Assembly (NCBI GenBank): GCA_964624635.1
Contig: CAZUXM010000001.1
Location: forward strand, 62,001-126,000
Direction: 5' to 3'
Length of the DNA: 64,000 nt
Origin: JANWKQ01 sp964624635
GTDB taxonomy: Bacteria > Bacteroidota > Bacteroidia > CAIKAF01
Below, piece after piece: positions 8,396 through 17,988 of the stretch. Under the pieces are notes generated by a model. That model was not told where the DNA came from. It saw nothing but the letters and a program-made list of their open reading frames with translations, and made no database searches. Every line of letters starts with the position of its first letter. The first letter of the stretch is position 1. Made by a program: the position numbers and the translations under genes.

Positions 8396-9697
8396 ATGGG
8401 AAGTCCAAAATATAACCTGATAGACGAATTAAGATGGCGTGGAATGTTGCAAGACATGATGCCTGGAACCGAAGACCTGCTAAAAAAAGAAGCAGTAAAA
8501 GGATATGTAGGTTTTGATCCCACGGCTGATTCGTTGGGGGTTGGTAACCTGGTACAGGTAATGACTTTATTGCATTTTCAGCAAGCCGGGCATATTCCTT
8601 ATGCTTTGGTGGGGGGTGCTACCGGTATGGTGGGGGATCCTTCGGGAAAATCGCAGGAAAGAAATTTATTGGATGAAGAAGCCCTACGTTATAATCTGGC
8701 TTGCCAGCAAAAACAATTAGAAAAATTTCTTGATTTTAATTGTGGAGAAAATTCAGCAGTCATCGTAAATAACTACGATTGGTTCAAAGATTTTTCATTT
8801 TTAGGTTTTATCCGTGATGTAGGAAAGCATATCACAGTAAACTATATGATGAGTAAAGATTCTGTAAAGAAAAGATTAAGCGGTGATGGAGGAGAAGGGA
8901 TGTCGTTTACTGAATTTACCTATCAATTAATTCAAGGTTATGACTTTTATTACCTATGGAAAAATCATGGTATAAAATTACAAATGGGGGGTAGTGATCA
9001 ATGGGGAAACATTGTTACAGGAACTGAGCTGATTAGAAGAAAAGATCAGGGAGAAGCATTTGCCTATACTACACCACTCATTAAAAAAGCAGATGGAACC
9101 AAATTCGGAAAAACAGAAAGTGGTAACTTGTGGTTAGATGCTAAACGAACTTCACCATATCAATTTTATCAATTCTGGCTCAATGCTTCGGATGAAGATG
9201 TAAAAAATTACATTCGTATTTTTACTTTGATGAAAGAAGAAGAAATTCTTTCGTTAGAGCAACAACATTCAGCCGAACCTCATGTTCGTCATTTACAAAA
9301 AGCATTGGCAAAAGATATTACCATTCGAGTACATTCTGAAAAAGATTATACTACTTCATTGGCTGCTTCTGAAATTCTATTTGGGAAAGGAACTACTGAA
9401 CAATTACAACAATTAGATGAAGAGGCCTTATTAGATATTTTTAGCGGAGTGCCACAATTTAATATTTCTAAATCAGCTATCGAATCAGGAACAAATGCAA
9501 TTGAATTGCTAAGTACATTAGCGCCTGTTTTTCCGTCCAAAGGAGAATCTAGAAAAATGTTACAAGCTAATGGAGTAAGCATTAATAAATCTAAGATTAA
9601 TGATACTTATCAAACGTCATCAAATGATTTGTTAAAAGGTAAGTATATACTCGTGCAAAAGGGGAAAAAAGACTATTATTTGTTGATTGCAGAGTAA
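8396..9697 (+). CDS. tyrS: Tyrosyl-tRNA synthetase with a divergent HIGH motif
   Basis: A 433-residue class Ic synthetase that charges tRNA-Tyr, close to family length. The nucleotide-binding domain shows GFDPTADSL (39-47), GGATGMVGDPSGKS and QLIQGYDFYYLW, then the tyrosine-binding GGSDQWGNI. The KMSKS equivalent is KFGKT (within KADGTKFGKTESGNLWLD). The C-terminal S4 RNA-binding domain contains ESRKMLQANGVSINKSKI. The first signature, normally HIGH or HIGN after DSL, is Gly48-Val49-Gly50-Asn51: the first histidine, which contacts ATP phosphates in the Geobacillus enzyme (His45), is glycine. The start is the ATG at 8396; the next Met (17) would cut into the conserved ELRWRGM helix. It ends four bases from the convergent regulator. 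Confidence 0.96.
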   Translation: MGSPKYNLIDELRWRGMLQDMMPGTEDLLKKEAVKGYVGFDPTADSLGVGNLVQVMTLLHFQQAGHIPYALVGGATGMVGDPSGKSQERNLLDEEALRYNLACQQKQLEKFLDFNCGENSAVIVNNYDWFKDFSFLGFIRDVGKHITVNYMMSKDSVKKRLSGDGGEGMSFTEFTYQLIQGYDFYYLWKNHGIKLQMGGSDQWGNIVTGTELIRRKDQGEAFAYTTPLIKKADGTKFGKTESGNLWLDAKRTSPYQFYQFWLNASDEDVKNYIRIFTLMKEEEILSLEQQHSAEPHVRHLQKALAKDITIRVHSEKDYTTSLAASEILFGKGTTEQLQQLDEEALLDIFSGVPQFNISKSAIESGTNAIELLSTLAPVFPSKGESRKMLQANGVSINKSKINDTYQTSSNDLLKGKYILVQKGKKDYYLLIAE

Positions 9698-9701
9698 GCT
9701 G

Positions 9702-10316
9702 CTACAACCTGAACATATTTACATTTACATAATTTACCAAAGCAGTGTGTCCCTTTATTTCAAGCTTCGTGTGAATATTTCTTCGATGTGTTTGAATGGT
9801 AAATAGGCTGCAAAACATTTCATCAGCCATTTGTTGATTTGATTTGCCCAACGCAATTTGTTTTAATATCTCCTTTTCTCTATTGGTAAGAAGGTTAAAA
9901 GGGTCATTAGAAGCATTTACCTCCGGCACAACAATCTTTTTTTGAGAATTACTCAATACATCTTCAATCGTAAATAAAAGTTCCTCTTTACCCAAATTTT
10001 TAGGCAAATAAGCATCAGCCCCAAAGTTTTCCAGTTTTTTTAATAACGCATCATCCGTATACATAGACACCACAATAAATTTGGGAGCCCCTTCTTTATT
10101 GTAAAAGTGTTGTAATACTTCTAATCCATTTTTACCTGGCATGTCAATATCCAGTAATACCAAATCCGGTTTTTTTTGATCAATACATTCAATCACCTCA
10201 TCTCCATTAAACACTTCTGCCAGAATATCAAACCTATCATCCGTTTCCAACAGGTTTTTTAAACTATTGGTAAAGATTTTATGATCATCGGCAATTACAA
10301 TTTTTACTTTTTTCAT
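9702..10316 (-). CDS. NarL/LuxR-family response regulator
   Basis: A 204-residue two-component regulator. The receiver domain (1-125) carries the acidic pocket Asp10/Asp11, phosphoacceptor Asp56 (LLDIDMPG) and Lys near 105 (PKNLGK). The C-terminal GerE/LuxR helix-turn-helix (about 140-200) contains LTNREKEILKQIALGKSNQQMADEM. Its ATG overlaps the stop of the histidine kinase gene (ATGA), so the pair is an operon and the kinase is its cognate partner. Target genes are unknown; the adjacent large secreted proteins are candidates by position only. Confidence 0.93.
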   Translation of the reverse strand: MKKVKIVIADDHKIFTNSLKNLLETDDRFDILAEVFNGDEVIECIDQKKPDLVLLDIDMPGKNGLEVLQHFYNKEGAPKFIVVSMYTDDALLKKLENFGADAYLPKNLGKEELLFTIEDVLSNSQKKIVVPEVNASNDPFNLLTNREKEILKQIALGKSNQQMADEMFCSLFTIQTHRRNIHTKLEIKGHTALVNYVNVNMFRL

Positions 10317-11635
10317 ACAGGTATACTGATCATTACGGTGGTTCCTTTTCCTTGGGCACTGTCAATATTCATTCTGCCATTATATACTTCTACAGTACCT
10401 CTGATGTTGTTTAAACCATGTCCTACTCCTCCCTTATCATTCATTCCACTACCATCATCTTCCACTTGGAGGTGAATATTATTGTCACGATGTAATAACT
10501 GAACTACAATGCTATTGGCAAATGAGTGTTTTATGCAGTTATTAATTAACTCAAGTGTCATACGATAAATCTGAACGTGCATTTGTTCATTAAACTTTAA
10601 ATCTGCCAAACCATAAGTAATCAATTCGATGTTAAGGTATTTTGAATGATTGATAGAATGAATCAAAGAACGTAGTGAAGCTTCAATACCAATTTCACTA
10701 ATCATAGTAGGAGTTAAATTCTGTGAGATGAGCCTTAATTCAATACAAGCTTTATCAATCAATTCAAGAGCATCAATCAAAGCTTTGTTTTCATCAAGCT
10801 TCGGATTATCTACCGTTTGCATTTTAATTTTAGCAGTGGATAACAGTAATCCTAATCCATCATGCAGTTCTCTGGATAATCTTTTTCTTTCTTTTTCTTC
10901 CCCTTCAATCAATGCCTGATTCAATTCTTTTTGTTGTTGTAACAACTCCAATGATTTCTGATGCAACTCACTTTTTAACTGAATATTTTGTTCTTCAATT
11001 ACATCATTGAGCCTATCCATTTCAGTATTTAGTTTTTTTAGTTCCCTCTTTTCGTCCTGAAGCATTTTTTCGTTTTTATCCGCTACTTTTACAAGATACC
11101 AGGAACACAATATCACCTCAATTACGGTTACAGCAAACATGATATAATACTTTTGTTTTATCTGAGCTGCACTTATCGAAGTATCCAGAAATAATGAATA
11201 ATTAGTAACTTCCAGGGTTATAATACAAGCTAACGACAATGCCAGATAACCAAATAACCTGAGTTTTCTTTGTGGTGGCACCAAAATAAAAGTACCTACC
11301 AGCATGGGGAAATAAAAATATTGAATACCAGAATTAGGTCCGTATATAGAGGCATTTAAAAATATCCAAATGTTGGCGATAAAAGCAAAACCGTCTATGG
11401 CAACCAGCTTAAGTTTAGGAAACTTATTGATATAAAGAAGCACAATAGGTACAAAGGCAATAACAATATGTAAAATAATCACCCATGTTTCGAGTCCCAA
11501 CAATGTAATATCTATCACATCTACCACACAAGCTCCCAGCGCAACCATAAAAAACACATTGGAAAGCTTCTGTCTGCGTTGTTGCTCGTAAGACATATCG
11601 GGTGTAACCCCGCGATTGATAGAGAATAAAGCCAT
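10313..11635 (-). CDS. Membrane sensor histidine kinase, HisKA_3/NarX-type
   Basis: A 440-residue sensor. Residues about 25-185 contain five to six membrane spans, with the last at about 163-183. Residues 190-250 form a coiled coil (KNEKMLQDEKRELKKLNTEMDRLN...). The HisKA_3 motif RKRLSRELHDGLG carries the phospho-His258. The ATPase domain at the C-terminus has an N-box in ELINNCIKHS and a G-box in DDGSGMNDKGGVGHGLNNI. There is no periplasmic sensor domain, so it probably senses through its membrane segment. It is cotranscribed with the NarL regulator by a four-base ATGA overlap. Confidence 0.93.
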   Translation of the reverse strand: MALFSINRGVTPDMSYEQQRRQKLSNVFFMVALGACVVDVIDITLLGLETWVIILHIVIAFVPIVLLYINKFPKLKLVAIDGFAFIANIWIFLNASIYGPNSGIQYFYFPMLVGTFILVPPQRKLRLFGYLALSLACIITLEVTNYSLFLDTSISAAQIKQKYYIMFAVTVIEVILCSWYLVKVADKNEKMLQDEKRELKKLNTEMDRLNDVIEEQNIQLKSELHQKSLELLQQQKELNQALIEGEEKERKRLSRELHDGLGLLLSTAKIKMQTVDNPKLDENKALIDALELIDKACIELRLISQNLTPTMISEIGIEASLRSLIHSINHSKYLNIELITYGLADLKFNEQMHVQIYRMTLELINNCIKHSFANSIVVQLLHRDNNIHLQVEDDGSGMNDKGGVGHGLNNIRGTVEVYNGRMNIDSAQGKGTTVMISIPV

Positions 11636-11662
11636 TATGCAAATATAACAATCACAGCTGTC

Positions 11663-14600
11663 CTATTGTTTAATAATTCTTTTTGATACAACATTATTAC
11701 CAAGCATCAATTGAACAATATAAATTCCTCGTGCATATGCACTCATATCAATGGAAAATTGTGATGCAGAAATTTGTTTTATAAATACCAAACTTCCACG
11801 CATGTCATATATCTTTATATTGTCAATTGTTTCACTGGCATTGATATAAACAAAATCTTTTGTTGGATTTGGATATAAATGGAAAGTATTATAAATATCT
11901 TCTATGCCTAAACCAACAATTACTATACATGAAGATGTATCAACACATGAATTTGTTCCTTCAATAATAACTGCATACTCACCGTCAACAATAGGAGTAA
12001 ATGACTGACTATTGGCTCCCGAAATATTATTCAAATTAGTACAATCATACCATTGGTAATTGGCTCCTGATAAATTAGCTTGTATTGTAAAGCCTGATAA
12101 GTTTGTTGTTATATCAGGTAAAGTATTAAGAATGATAGAAACAGAATCAATATTTGAACAACCGTTCATATCAGTTCCTGTAACTATATATGTTGATGCT
12201 GACATTGGAATAAAAGAAATACCATCAGTAATACCGCCTGACCATGAATATGATTGTGCACCTGAACCATTTAAAATAATTGATAATCCTTGACAAATGG
12301 ATGTGTCTGAAGGTGCAATTACTGATGGCAAACTGTTTACCACCACTTCTACACTATCAATATTCACACAATTGTTGGCATCTATACCATTCACAGTATA
12401 ATACTGTGATAAAGTTGGAGTAAAAGGTGTATTGTCCAGCACCAAATCAGACCAAGTATAAGTATCAGCTCCTACGCCTGATAAAGTTACAGAAGACCCT
12501 ATACAAACAGAGGTGTCGTTCCCGGCAAAAACCAATGGCAATGAATGAACTATAACCGTAAATGTATCTGCGTTACTACATCCAAATGCGTTGGCAACTT
12601 CAAGTATATAATCTGTATCTATCGATGGGTTTACCTCAATTGAATTTAATGTTGAAGCAGTGCTCCATTGATAGCTATTCGCCAAAGACCCTGTTAGAGT
12701 TGCTGTATCACCATAACATATCTCATCATCTCCGGTAATTTCTGCATTTATATAATGAACAGTTAAATCCATAGAAGATGAAGTATCTACAGAACAACTT
12801 TTATAAACCAAACATCTGAATTGTGCAGCATTAATTGCAGTATCTGCTACAATTATTAATGTATCATTGGTTACATTATTAAATAAAATACCGTTCGATA
12901 TGCTACTCCATCCTGATCCATCATTCATTTGCCATTGAAAACTTGTTGCACTGGATGCGTTTACATATAAACTTCCAGTATCGGAATAACAAAGTTCTAA
13001 ATCAGGACTTATTGATTCTATAGTGGTTAATCTTAATCTTTGCAGCTCATTATTATACGAAATAGCATAAGATGCCCCTAAATAGAGATAGTCATCTATT
13101 ACATCTAAATAATTTGTATAACTACTACCAGCTCCTGAAACTAAGTTATCTACAAGATAGGTATTACAAGAATCGCCTTTGCTTGTCCATAATTCTGTTC
13201 CATGAATCCCATCATTTGCTTCAAAAAATAAACGCCCATTAATATCTTTAAGTTTATTCGGAAATGATGACATTGTGCCAGTATAAATATCTTTTACTAA
13301 TGAAATTTGTCCATTCTTATATTTATAAAGCTCCTCGCCTACTAAACTATTATTCCCTTTAAAAAAGAGTGTATTACCACTTACTGTAAATAGATATGGG
13401 CTCAACCCCCCGGTACCAACTGTATAGTCTGCCACCAATTGTGTTCCAATATTAGTACCATCACTTCTCCATAACTCGCTTCCTGTTGTCGGTTCATTTC
13501 CAAAAAAGAAGAGTGTATCATTAAATTCCGTTAAGTAATAAATTCCACTAGCTGCTCCCGGATTTACATCTTTTACTAAAAAAGTTCCTGGATCGGTCCC
13601 ATCTGACCTCCACAGTTCGATACCTTGTGTTCCATTATCAGCTCTGAAATAAAGTATATCATTTGAACTAATTAAGTCAACAGGATTTGATCCATTTGAT
13701 CCGGAATAAATATCTTTTACAAGCATGGTTCCTGCAAGTGCTCCATCTGTTTTCCACAATTCAACTCCGTTGGTTCCATTACTGGCAGTAAAAAATAATA
13801 TCCCATTGTTTACGTAAAAATTATTTATACTTGATCCGGATGCTCCGGGTCTAATATCTGCAACCATTATTGTACCTGCAACAGTACCATCTGTTTTCCA
13901 TAATTCTGTTCCATTTACCCCATTGTTGGCTGCAAAATATAATTCGTTGTTATATATTATTTTTTGTTGATCTACCATTGAATGGCCTACACCTGAATAA
14001 ATATCTGTTAACATATAGGTTCCAGCAGGTGTACCATCAGTTCTCCACAATTCCATACCAGAGGTAACATTGGTAGCTTCGAAATAAATGATTCCATTTA
14101 ATTCTGTTAATGATGGGTTGTTTATACTACTTTGAGTTCCTGGCCAAATGTCTGCTAACATTTCTGTACCGGAATAAGTACCATCAGTCTTCCAAATTTC
14201 TCTACCATGCACTCCATCCCATGCGATAAACACTATATTTCCATTTAATTCAACTCCTGCGTTTGGATCAGAAGCCCAAGACAATGTTGTATCCACTTCA
14301 TCCATCAGGTATGTACCTCCAGTGGTTCCATCGGTTGCCCAAAGTTCTTTATCAACTCCATTATTTGCTGAAAAAAAAGCCTGATTACCCAATACAACAA
14401 AATCATTTGGATAAGAATCATTGGTTGGATGAATATCATATAAAAGATAAGTACCTGCCGGTGTACCATCACTTCTCCATACTTCGGTTTCGTAGTAGGG
14501 AGCTGAATTATTTTCCGCTGAAAAAATAACAACTCCATTTACTTCGTAAAAGCTACTATTAAATGATGTTCCATTTGTTCCCAGTGAAATGTCTTTCACT

Positions 14601-15685
14601 AAAACTGTACTGGCTGCCGTTCCATTACTTTTCCACAATTCCATTCCTGTAGCTATTGTATTGGCATTTAAGAACAGACCCAAACTGGTTCCCTTTAACC
14701 AGTTAATTGAACTATGTGCAGCTCCCGGATTAATATCAACAACCAACGTGGTTCCTAAGGCAGTTCCGTCTGATTTCCACAATTCGTTTCCTGTTCCGGG
14801 GGTAGTTGCTGTAAAAAACAGCGTATCATTGTAGATAGTAAAATAATATGGAAAACTACTGGCAGACCCAGGATTAATATCTACCAACAAATTGGTACCA
14901 GCTAAAGTACCGTCTGACTTCCATAATTCATCGCCTGAAATACCATCATTTGCTAAAAAGTATAATTCATTATGATAAGAAATCAATCCTCGTGGATCAG
15001 AACTGCCTGGACCAGGGACAATATCTCTTACTATATATGTGCCCACTAATGTACCATCTGTTCTCCAAAGCTCATAACCCTGTGCTGATGTTTGGCTCCT
15101 AAAATATAAAATACCATTATTAATAGTCGGAAAATCAATACTGGTTCCGCATGAGCCGGAACACAAATCCGCCACCATTACAGTCCCTGCTAATGTTCCA
15201 TCTGATTTCCATAATTCCGGACCATCAACTCCATTTGTTGCTCTGAAATAAATTTCATTGTTATATTCTATTAACAAGTCAACAGATGCATGTGCTGTAC
15301 CAGGATTAATATCCATAACCATTACTGTTCCCTCTTCCGTACCATCTGTCTTCCATAATTCTACTCCGTGTTCCGGTGTTTGAGCTCTAAAATAAACTAT
15401 TCCACCAGCAACAATAAAATCAAAGGGAGAGGAAGATCCTGAACCGGGAACAATATCTTTTACCAATTTTGTACCTGTTGGAGTTCCATTGCTTTTCCAT
15501 AACTCATATCCGGTATAAGGACTATTGTAATATAAGTAAAACGTGCTGTCATTTACCTTTACTGATTGTCCAGCATCATTAAAATCCATTGGCAATTGGT
15601 TAATATCTCTTACCAATTCAATTTGTTGGCTAAAACAGTTGATTGATAAGAAAAGAAAAGTGGTGATAGAAGAGAAGTATTTCAT
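11663..15685 (-). CDS. Large T9SS-secreted protein with ELWxxDGT repeats
   Basis: About 1340 residues. I place the start at the ATG at 15683-15685 (MKYFSSITTFLFLSINCFSQ, a signal peptide) rather than 14 codons upstream. The first two thirds hold 15 clear ELW(K/R)(S/T)DGT-type repeats spaced about 48 residues apart (each ELWKSDGT..GT, then D(I)xPG(..)SS, then LYF) and two decayed copies (EELYKYKNG, ELWTSKGD), probably a beta-propeller-like array. Three or four Ig/PKD-like domains follow (SLPLVFAGNDTSVCIGSSVTL type). The C-terminal type A sorting domain (LYPNPTKDFVYI...GIYIVQLMLGNNVVSKRIIKQ) directs export and surface attachment through T9SS. The ligand is unknown; adhesion or glycan binding is speculation. 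Confidence 0.9.
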   Translation of the reverse strand: MKYFSSITTFLFLSINCFSQQIELVRDINQLPMDFNDAGQSVKVNDSTFYLYYNSPYTGYELWKSNGTPTGTKLVKDIVPGSGSSSPFDFIVAGGIVYFRAQTPEHGVELWKTDGTEEGTVMVMDINPGTAHASVDLLIEYNNEIYFRATNGVDGPELWKSDGTLAGTVMVADLCSGSCGTSIDFPTINNGILYFRSQTSAQGYELWRTDGTLVGTYIVRDIVPGPGSSDPRGLISYHNELYFLANDGISGDELWKSDGTLAGTNLLVDINPGSASSFPYYFTIYNDTLFFTATTPGTGNELWKSDGTALGTTLVVDINPGAAHSSINWLKGTSLGLFLNANTIATGMELWKSNGTAASTVLVKDISLGTNGTSFNSSFYEVNGVVIFSAENNSAPYYETEVWRSDGTPAGTYLLYDIHPTNDSYPNDFVVLGNQAFFSANNGVDKELWATDGTTGGTYLMDEVDTTLSWASDPNAGVELNGNIVFIAWDGVHGREIWKTDGTYSGTEMLADIWPGTQSSINNPSLTELNGIIYFEATNVTSGMELWRTDGTPAGTYMLTDIYSGVGHSMVDQQKIIYNNELYFAANNGVNGTELWKTDGTVAGTIMVADIRPGASGSSINNFYVNNGILFFTASNGTNGVELWKTDGALAGTMLVKDIYSGSNGSNPVDLISSNDILYFRADNGTQGIELWRSDGTDPGTFLVKDVNPGAASGIYYLTEFNDTLFFFGNEPTTGSELWRSDGTNIGTQLVADYTVGTGGLSPYLFTVSGNTLFFKGNNSLVGEELYKYKNGQISLVKDIYTGTMSSFPNKLKDINGRLFFEANDGIHGTELWTSKGDSCNTYLVDNLVSGAGSSYTNYLDVIDDYLYLGASYAISYNNELQRLRLTTIESISPDLELCYSDTGSLYVNASSATSFQWQMNDGSGWSSISNGILFNNVTNDTLIIVADTAINAAQFRCLVYKSCSVDTSSSMDLTVHYINAEITGDDEICYGDTATLTGSLANSYQWSTASTLNSIEVNPSIDTDYILEVANAFGCSNADTFTVIVHSLPLVFAGNDTSVCIGSSVTLSGVGADTYTWSDLVLDNTPFTPTLSQYYTVNGIDANNCVNIDSVEVVVNSLPSVIAPSDTSICQGLSIILNGSGAQSYSWSGGITDGISFIPMSASTYIVTGTDMNGCSNIDSVSIILNTLPDITTNLSGFTIQANLSGANYQWYDCTNLNNISGANSQSFTPIVDGEYAVIIEGTNSCVDTSSCIVIVGLGIEDIYNTFHLYPNPTKDFVYINASETIDNIKIYDMRGSLVFIKQISASQFSIDMSAYARGIYIVQLMLGNNVVSKRIIKQ

Positions 15686-15797
15686 AAGGCTTGTGTTAGC
15701 ACACAAAGCTATTGAATTATATAACACTCAAAAATACTCACTGGTGAGTATTTCAAACCCCCATAGTTTCAGGTTTATTTGTCATCAAACACTTCAC

Positions 15798-16184
15798 ATG
15801 AAAAAAGTATCTAAATTTTTATTGTTTCTGTTTTTATCCATTAGCGTAATCTCTTTCTATGGCTGCGATGAAAATGGTGATACCGACTGCCAACTCTTTG
15901 ATGATTGTGATGGTGGCGGAGGCGGTGGTGGTGGTGGAAGCTGCTATGTAGATGTATATTTTGACAATTATGATTTTGAAGATTATACTGTAGAGTCATC
16001 CATTTCTGGTAATGAGTACTACGTACCATCATATGGATCATATGAGATATCTTTATCATCTAATAGCTGTGCTACCTATTATATTTATGATTATTCCAAC
16101 AGCACTTATATGGGTTCGGCCTCTGTTTGCCCATGTAGTTATTCAAATGGAACTACCGTTACAGTAACTATCGATTATTTTTAA
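15798..16184 (+). CDS. Lipoprotein with a nine-glycine linker
   Basis: A 128-residue lipoprotein. The start is ATG at 15798, giving a signal MKKVSKFLLFLFLSISVISFYGC with lipobox Cys; an upstream extension would run antisense through the neighbouring gene and lacks a signal. An acidic stretch (DENGDTDCQLFDDCD) leads into nine consecutive glycines and a Tyr/Asp/Ser-rich domain with three further cysteines (SSNSC, CPC). It resembles small surface-exposed Bacteroidota lipoproteins with flexible tethers. The following PDZ gene begins 12 bases downstream, so the two are probably co-transcribed. The function is unknown. Confidence 0.72.
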   Translation: MKKVSKFLLFLFLSISVISFYGCDENGDTDCQLFDDCDGGGGGGGGGSCYVDVYFDNYDFEDYTVESSISGNEYYVPSYGSYEISLSSNSCATYYIYDYSNSTYMGSASVCPCSYSNGTTVTVTIDYF

Positions 16185-16196
16185 TACCTAAACCTT

Positions 16197-17327
16197 ATGA
16201 AAAAAATTATTTGTTTGTTACTCGTTGTTCTCAGTGGAATCACAATATCTTTTGCTCAGGATAAAATTGTTAAAGGAAATGGAGAAATCATATCCGGACA
16301 AGTATTGGAGATAAAAACGGAGGTAATTACCTATAAAAAAGCGACCAACTTAACCGGCCCCACTTATGAGATTCTGAAAACAGATGTACATAAAATCATC
16401 TTCAAAAATGGTTCCGAAGAAATTATTACTGCTTTAAGTAAAGAAGGAAAAACAGGAATTGAATTTAAATTTTTAGGTGGTGATACCATACAGATTACCA
16501 AAGTACCACAAGGGAGTCCTGCTGAAGAAATTGGTATTAAAGAAGGAGATAAAATTATACAAATTGACAATGTAAAAGTGGGCAAATTTTCATCCGAATC
16601 AAATGTGTACAATCTTTTAGACGGACCTCCGGGAACAGTAGTCAGTATTTCATTGATAAGAGGTAAACTAACCTCCCCATTAACTCTACCTGTTGAACGT
16701 AGAGTAAAAAACTGGGATGTACCTAAAAATGATCCTATTGTTGTGTATGAAGATAATAATGACAATAATAATAACGACAACAGTAACAATACACCACCTA
16801 ACTACGACACTAACAATAATAATAACACCACCAGTGATGATGGTAGTACTTATAATTATAATACCAATACTACCAGAAGTAATAATAATACAGATGTAGC
16901 CGGTTTTTATATTTCTATTATGCCGGGTATTGGAGGCGCCAATTTCAGAGAACCTTTCTTAGGAATATTTGAATTTGAAATAGGAGAATGTGTGCCAAGC
17001 CTTAACACCACTTTTGCATTGAAAACGGCTGTTTATCATATGCCCGAAGCAGATGATCTACTCATTTCATTAAAATATTCTACTACGGGTTATCTTGGGA
17101 AATATACCAAACAAGGATTTTTTGTTGGAGGTGATGTAGGTATGGCTTTTTATCCTGCCGGCGATCAACCATTATGGGACTTTGCCGCAACAACAGGATA
17201 TTCATTTAGATTTGGAAGAAGTATACGACTAGAAGGTGTAGGCAGTGTAAATTTTATGCCTACACTCACCTTTTCAAATTTTGGAATTGGGGGATTTGTT
17301 GGAATCAGGTTTGGAGGGATATTTTAA
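16197..17327 (+). CDS. Secreted PDZ-domain protein with Asn-rich linker and C-terminal barrel-like domain
   Basis: A 376-residue exported protein. Signal peptide 1-20 (SFAQ). Residues about 22-82 form a small beta domain (IVKGNGEIISGQVLEIKTEVITYKK) common in Bacteroidota envelope proteins. Residues about 88-165 are a PDZ domain (QGSPAEEIGIKEGDKIIQIDNVKV). Residues 186-231 are almost entirely Asn/Asp/Thr, a low-complexity linker. Residues about 235-376 are Gly/Phe-rich strands resembling a small outer-membrane barrel ending FVGIRFGGIF. It lacks a protease domain, so it may bind peptides rather than cleave them. It lies in a plus-strand run of envelope genes. Confidence 0.78.
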   Translation: MKKIICLLLVVLSGITISFAQDKIVKGNGEIISGQVLEIKTEVITYKKATNLTGPTYEILKTDVHKIIFKNGSEEIITALSKEGKTGIEFKFLGGDTIQITKVPQGSPAEEIGIKEGDKIIQIDNVKVGKFSSESNVYNLLDGPPGTVVSISLIRGKLTSPLTLPVERRVKNWDVPKNDPIVVYEDNNDNNNNDNSNNTPPNYDTNNNNNTTSDDGSTYNYNTNTTRSNNNTDVAGFYISIMPGIGGANFREPFLGIFEFEIGECVPSLNTTFALKTAVYHMPEADDLLISLKYSTTGYLGKYTKQGFFVGGDVGMAFYPAGDQPLWDFAATTGYSFRFGRSIRLEGVGSVNFMPTLTFSNFGIGGFVGIRFGGIF

Positions 17328-17435
17328 GGTGGAAAAACTGAAAGAATGTTTTCAAAAAATACTCAGTGATGGGTATTGTTACGTCAACTCAATATATATT
17401 TCTTGTACAAAGGAAAATTTATCATCTATAACAAA

Positions 17436-17966
17436 ATGAAATCAACTCTCTTAAAATTAACAATTGTACTTGCAACAATTACGTGTATTCAGGCTCAATC
17501 AACAAAACCAGGGGTAGCGTCTTCTGCTTTCATTAAGAAATACACAGGATATACAGTGAACTGGTCGTTGAACGCAGAAAACGGCTCAGACCATGGAAGT
17601 AATAATTACGGTATTACATACATCTGGGAGAACATTTCGAATGATGGCTGCTATTTAACCATAAGCGGTAAAGAAAATAATGAAAAGTATCCGTCGAAAT
17701 CGATATACAATGTTATTGATTTCCGATTACACTATAAGGATTGGCGATACCGTGTAGTGAACTCTGCATATGGCAGTAAAATATTTTTATATAGAAGACC
17801 AAGTAACGCTGATGCTAATTATTGGGTAATGCATGATGTAATGATTAGAATTGGTTTAAATGATTCTCAAACATTTATTAAAGACCTTAAAGCGTTAGCC
17901 AATGAATGTGGTGCTCAATTTTTGGAAACCACTGAAGATATAACAGGAAAGCCTATTACAAAATAA
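17436..17966 (+). CDS. Secreted protein, unknown
   Basis: A 176-residue exported protein from the ATG at 17436 (MKSTLLKLTIVLATITCIQAQ signal peptide); the upstream ATG at 17376 would put 20 unrelated residues before it. The mature part contains Trp/Tyr-rich strands (GYTVNWSLNAENGSDHGSN, YGITYIWENISNDG) and a helical tail. I cannot assign a family. It sits 22 bases before a lipoprotein gene of the same strand. Confidence 0.68.
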   Translation: MKSTLLKLTIVLATITCIQAQSTKPGVASSAFIKKYTGYTVNWSLNAENGSDHGSNNYGITYIWENISNDGCYLTISGKENNEKYPSKSIYNVIDFRLHYKDWRYRVVNSAYGSKIFLYRRPSNADANYWVMHDVMIRIGLNDSQTFIKDLKALANECGAQFLETTEDITGKPITK

Positions 17967-17988
17967 CTTTTTATTGAATGTTATATTT

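Noticed and set aside
15543..15797. 85-residue N-terminal extension of the glycine-linker lipoprotein
   Set aside because: It runs antisense through the start of the ELWxxDGT gene and hides a good lipoprotein signal that begins at 15798.
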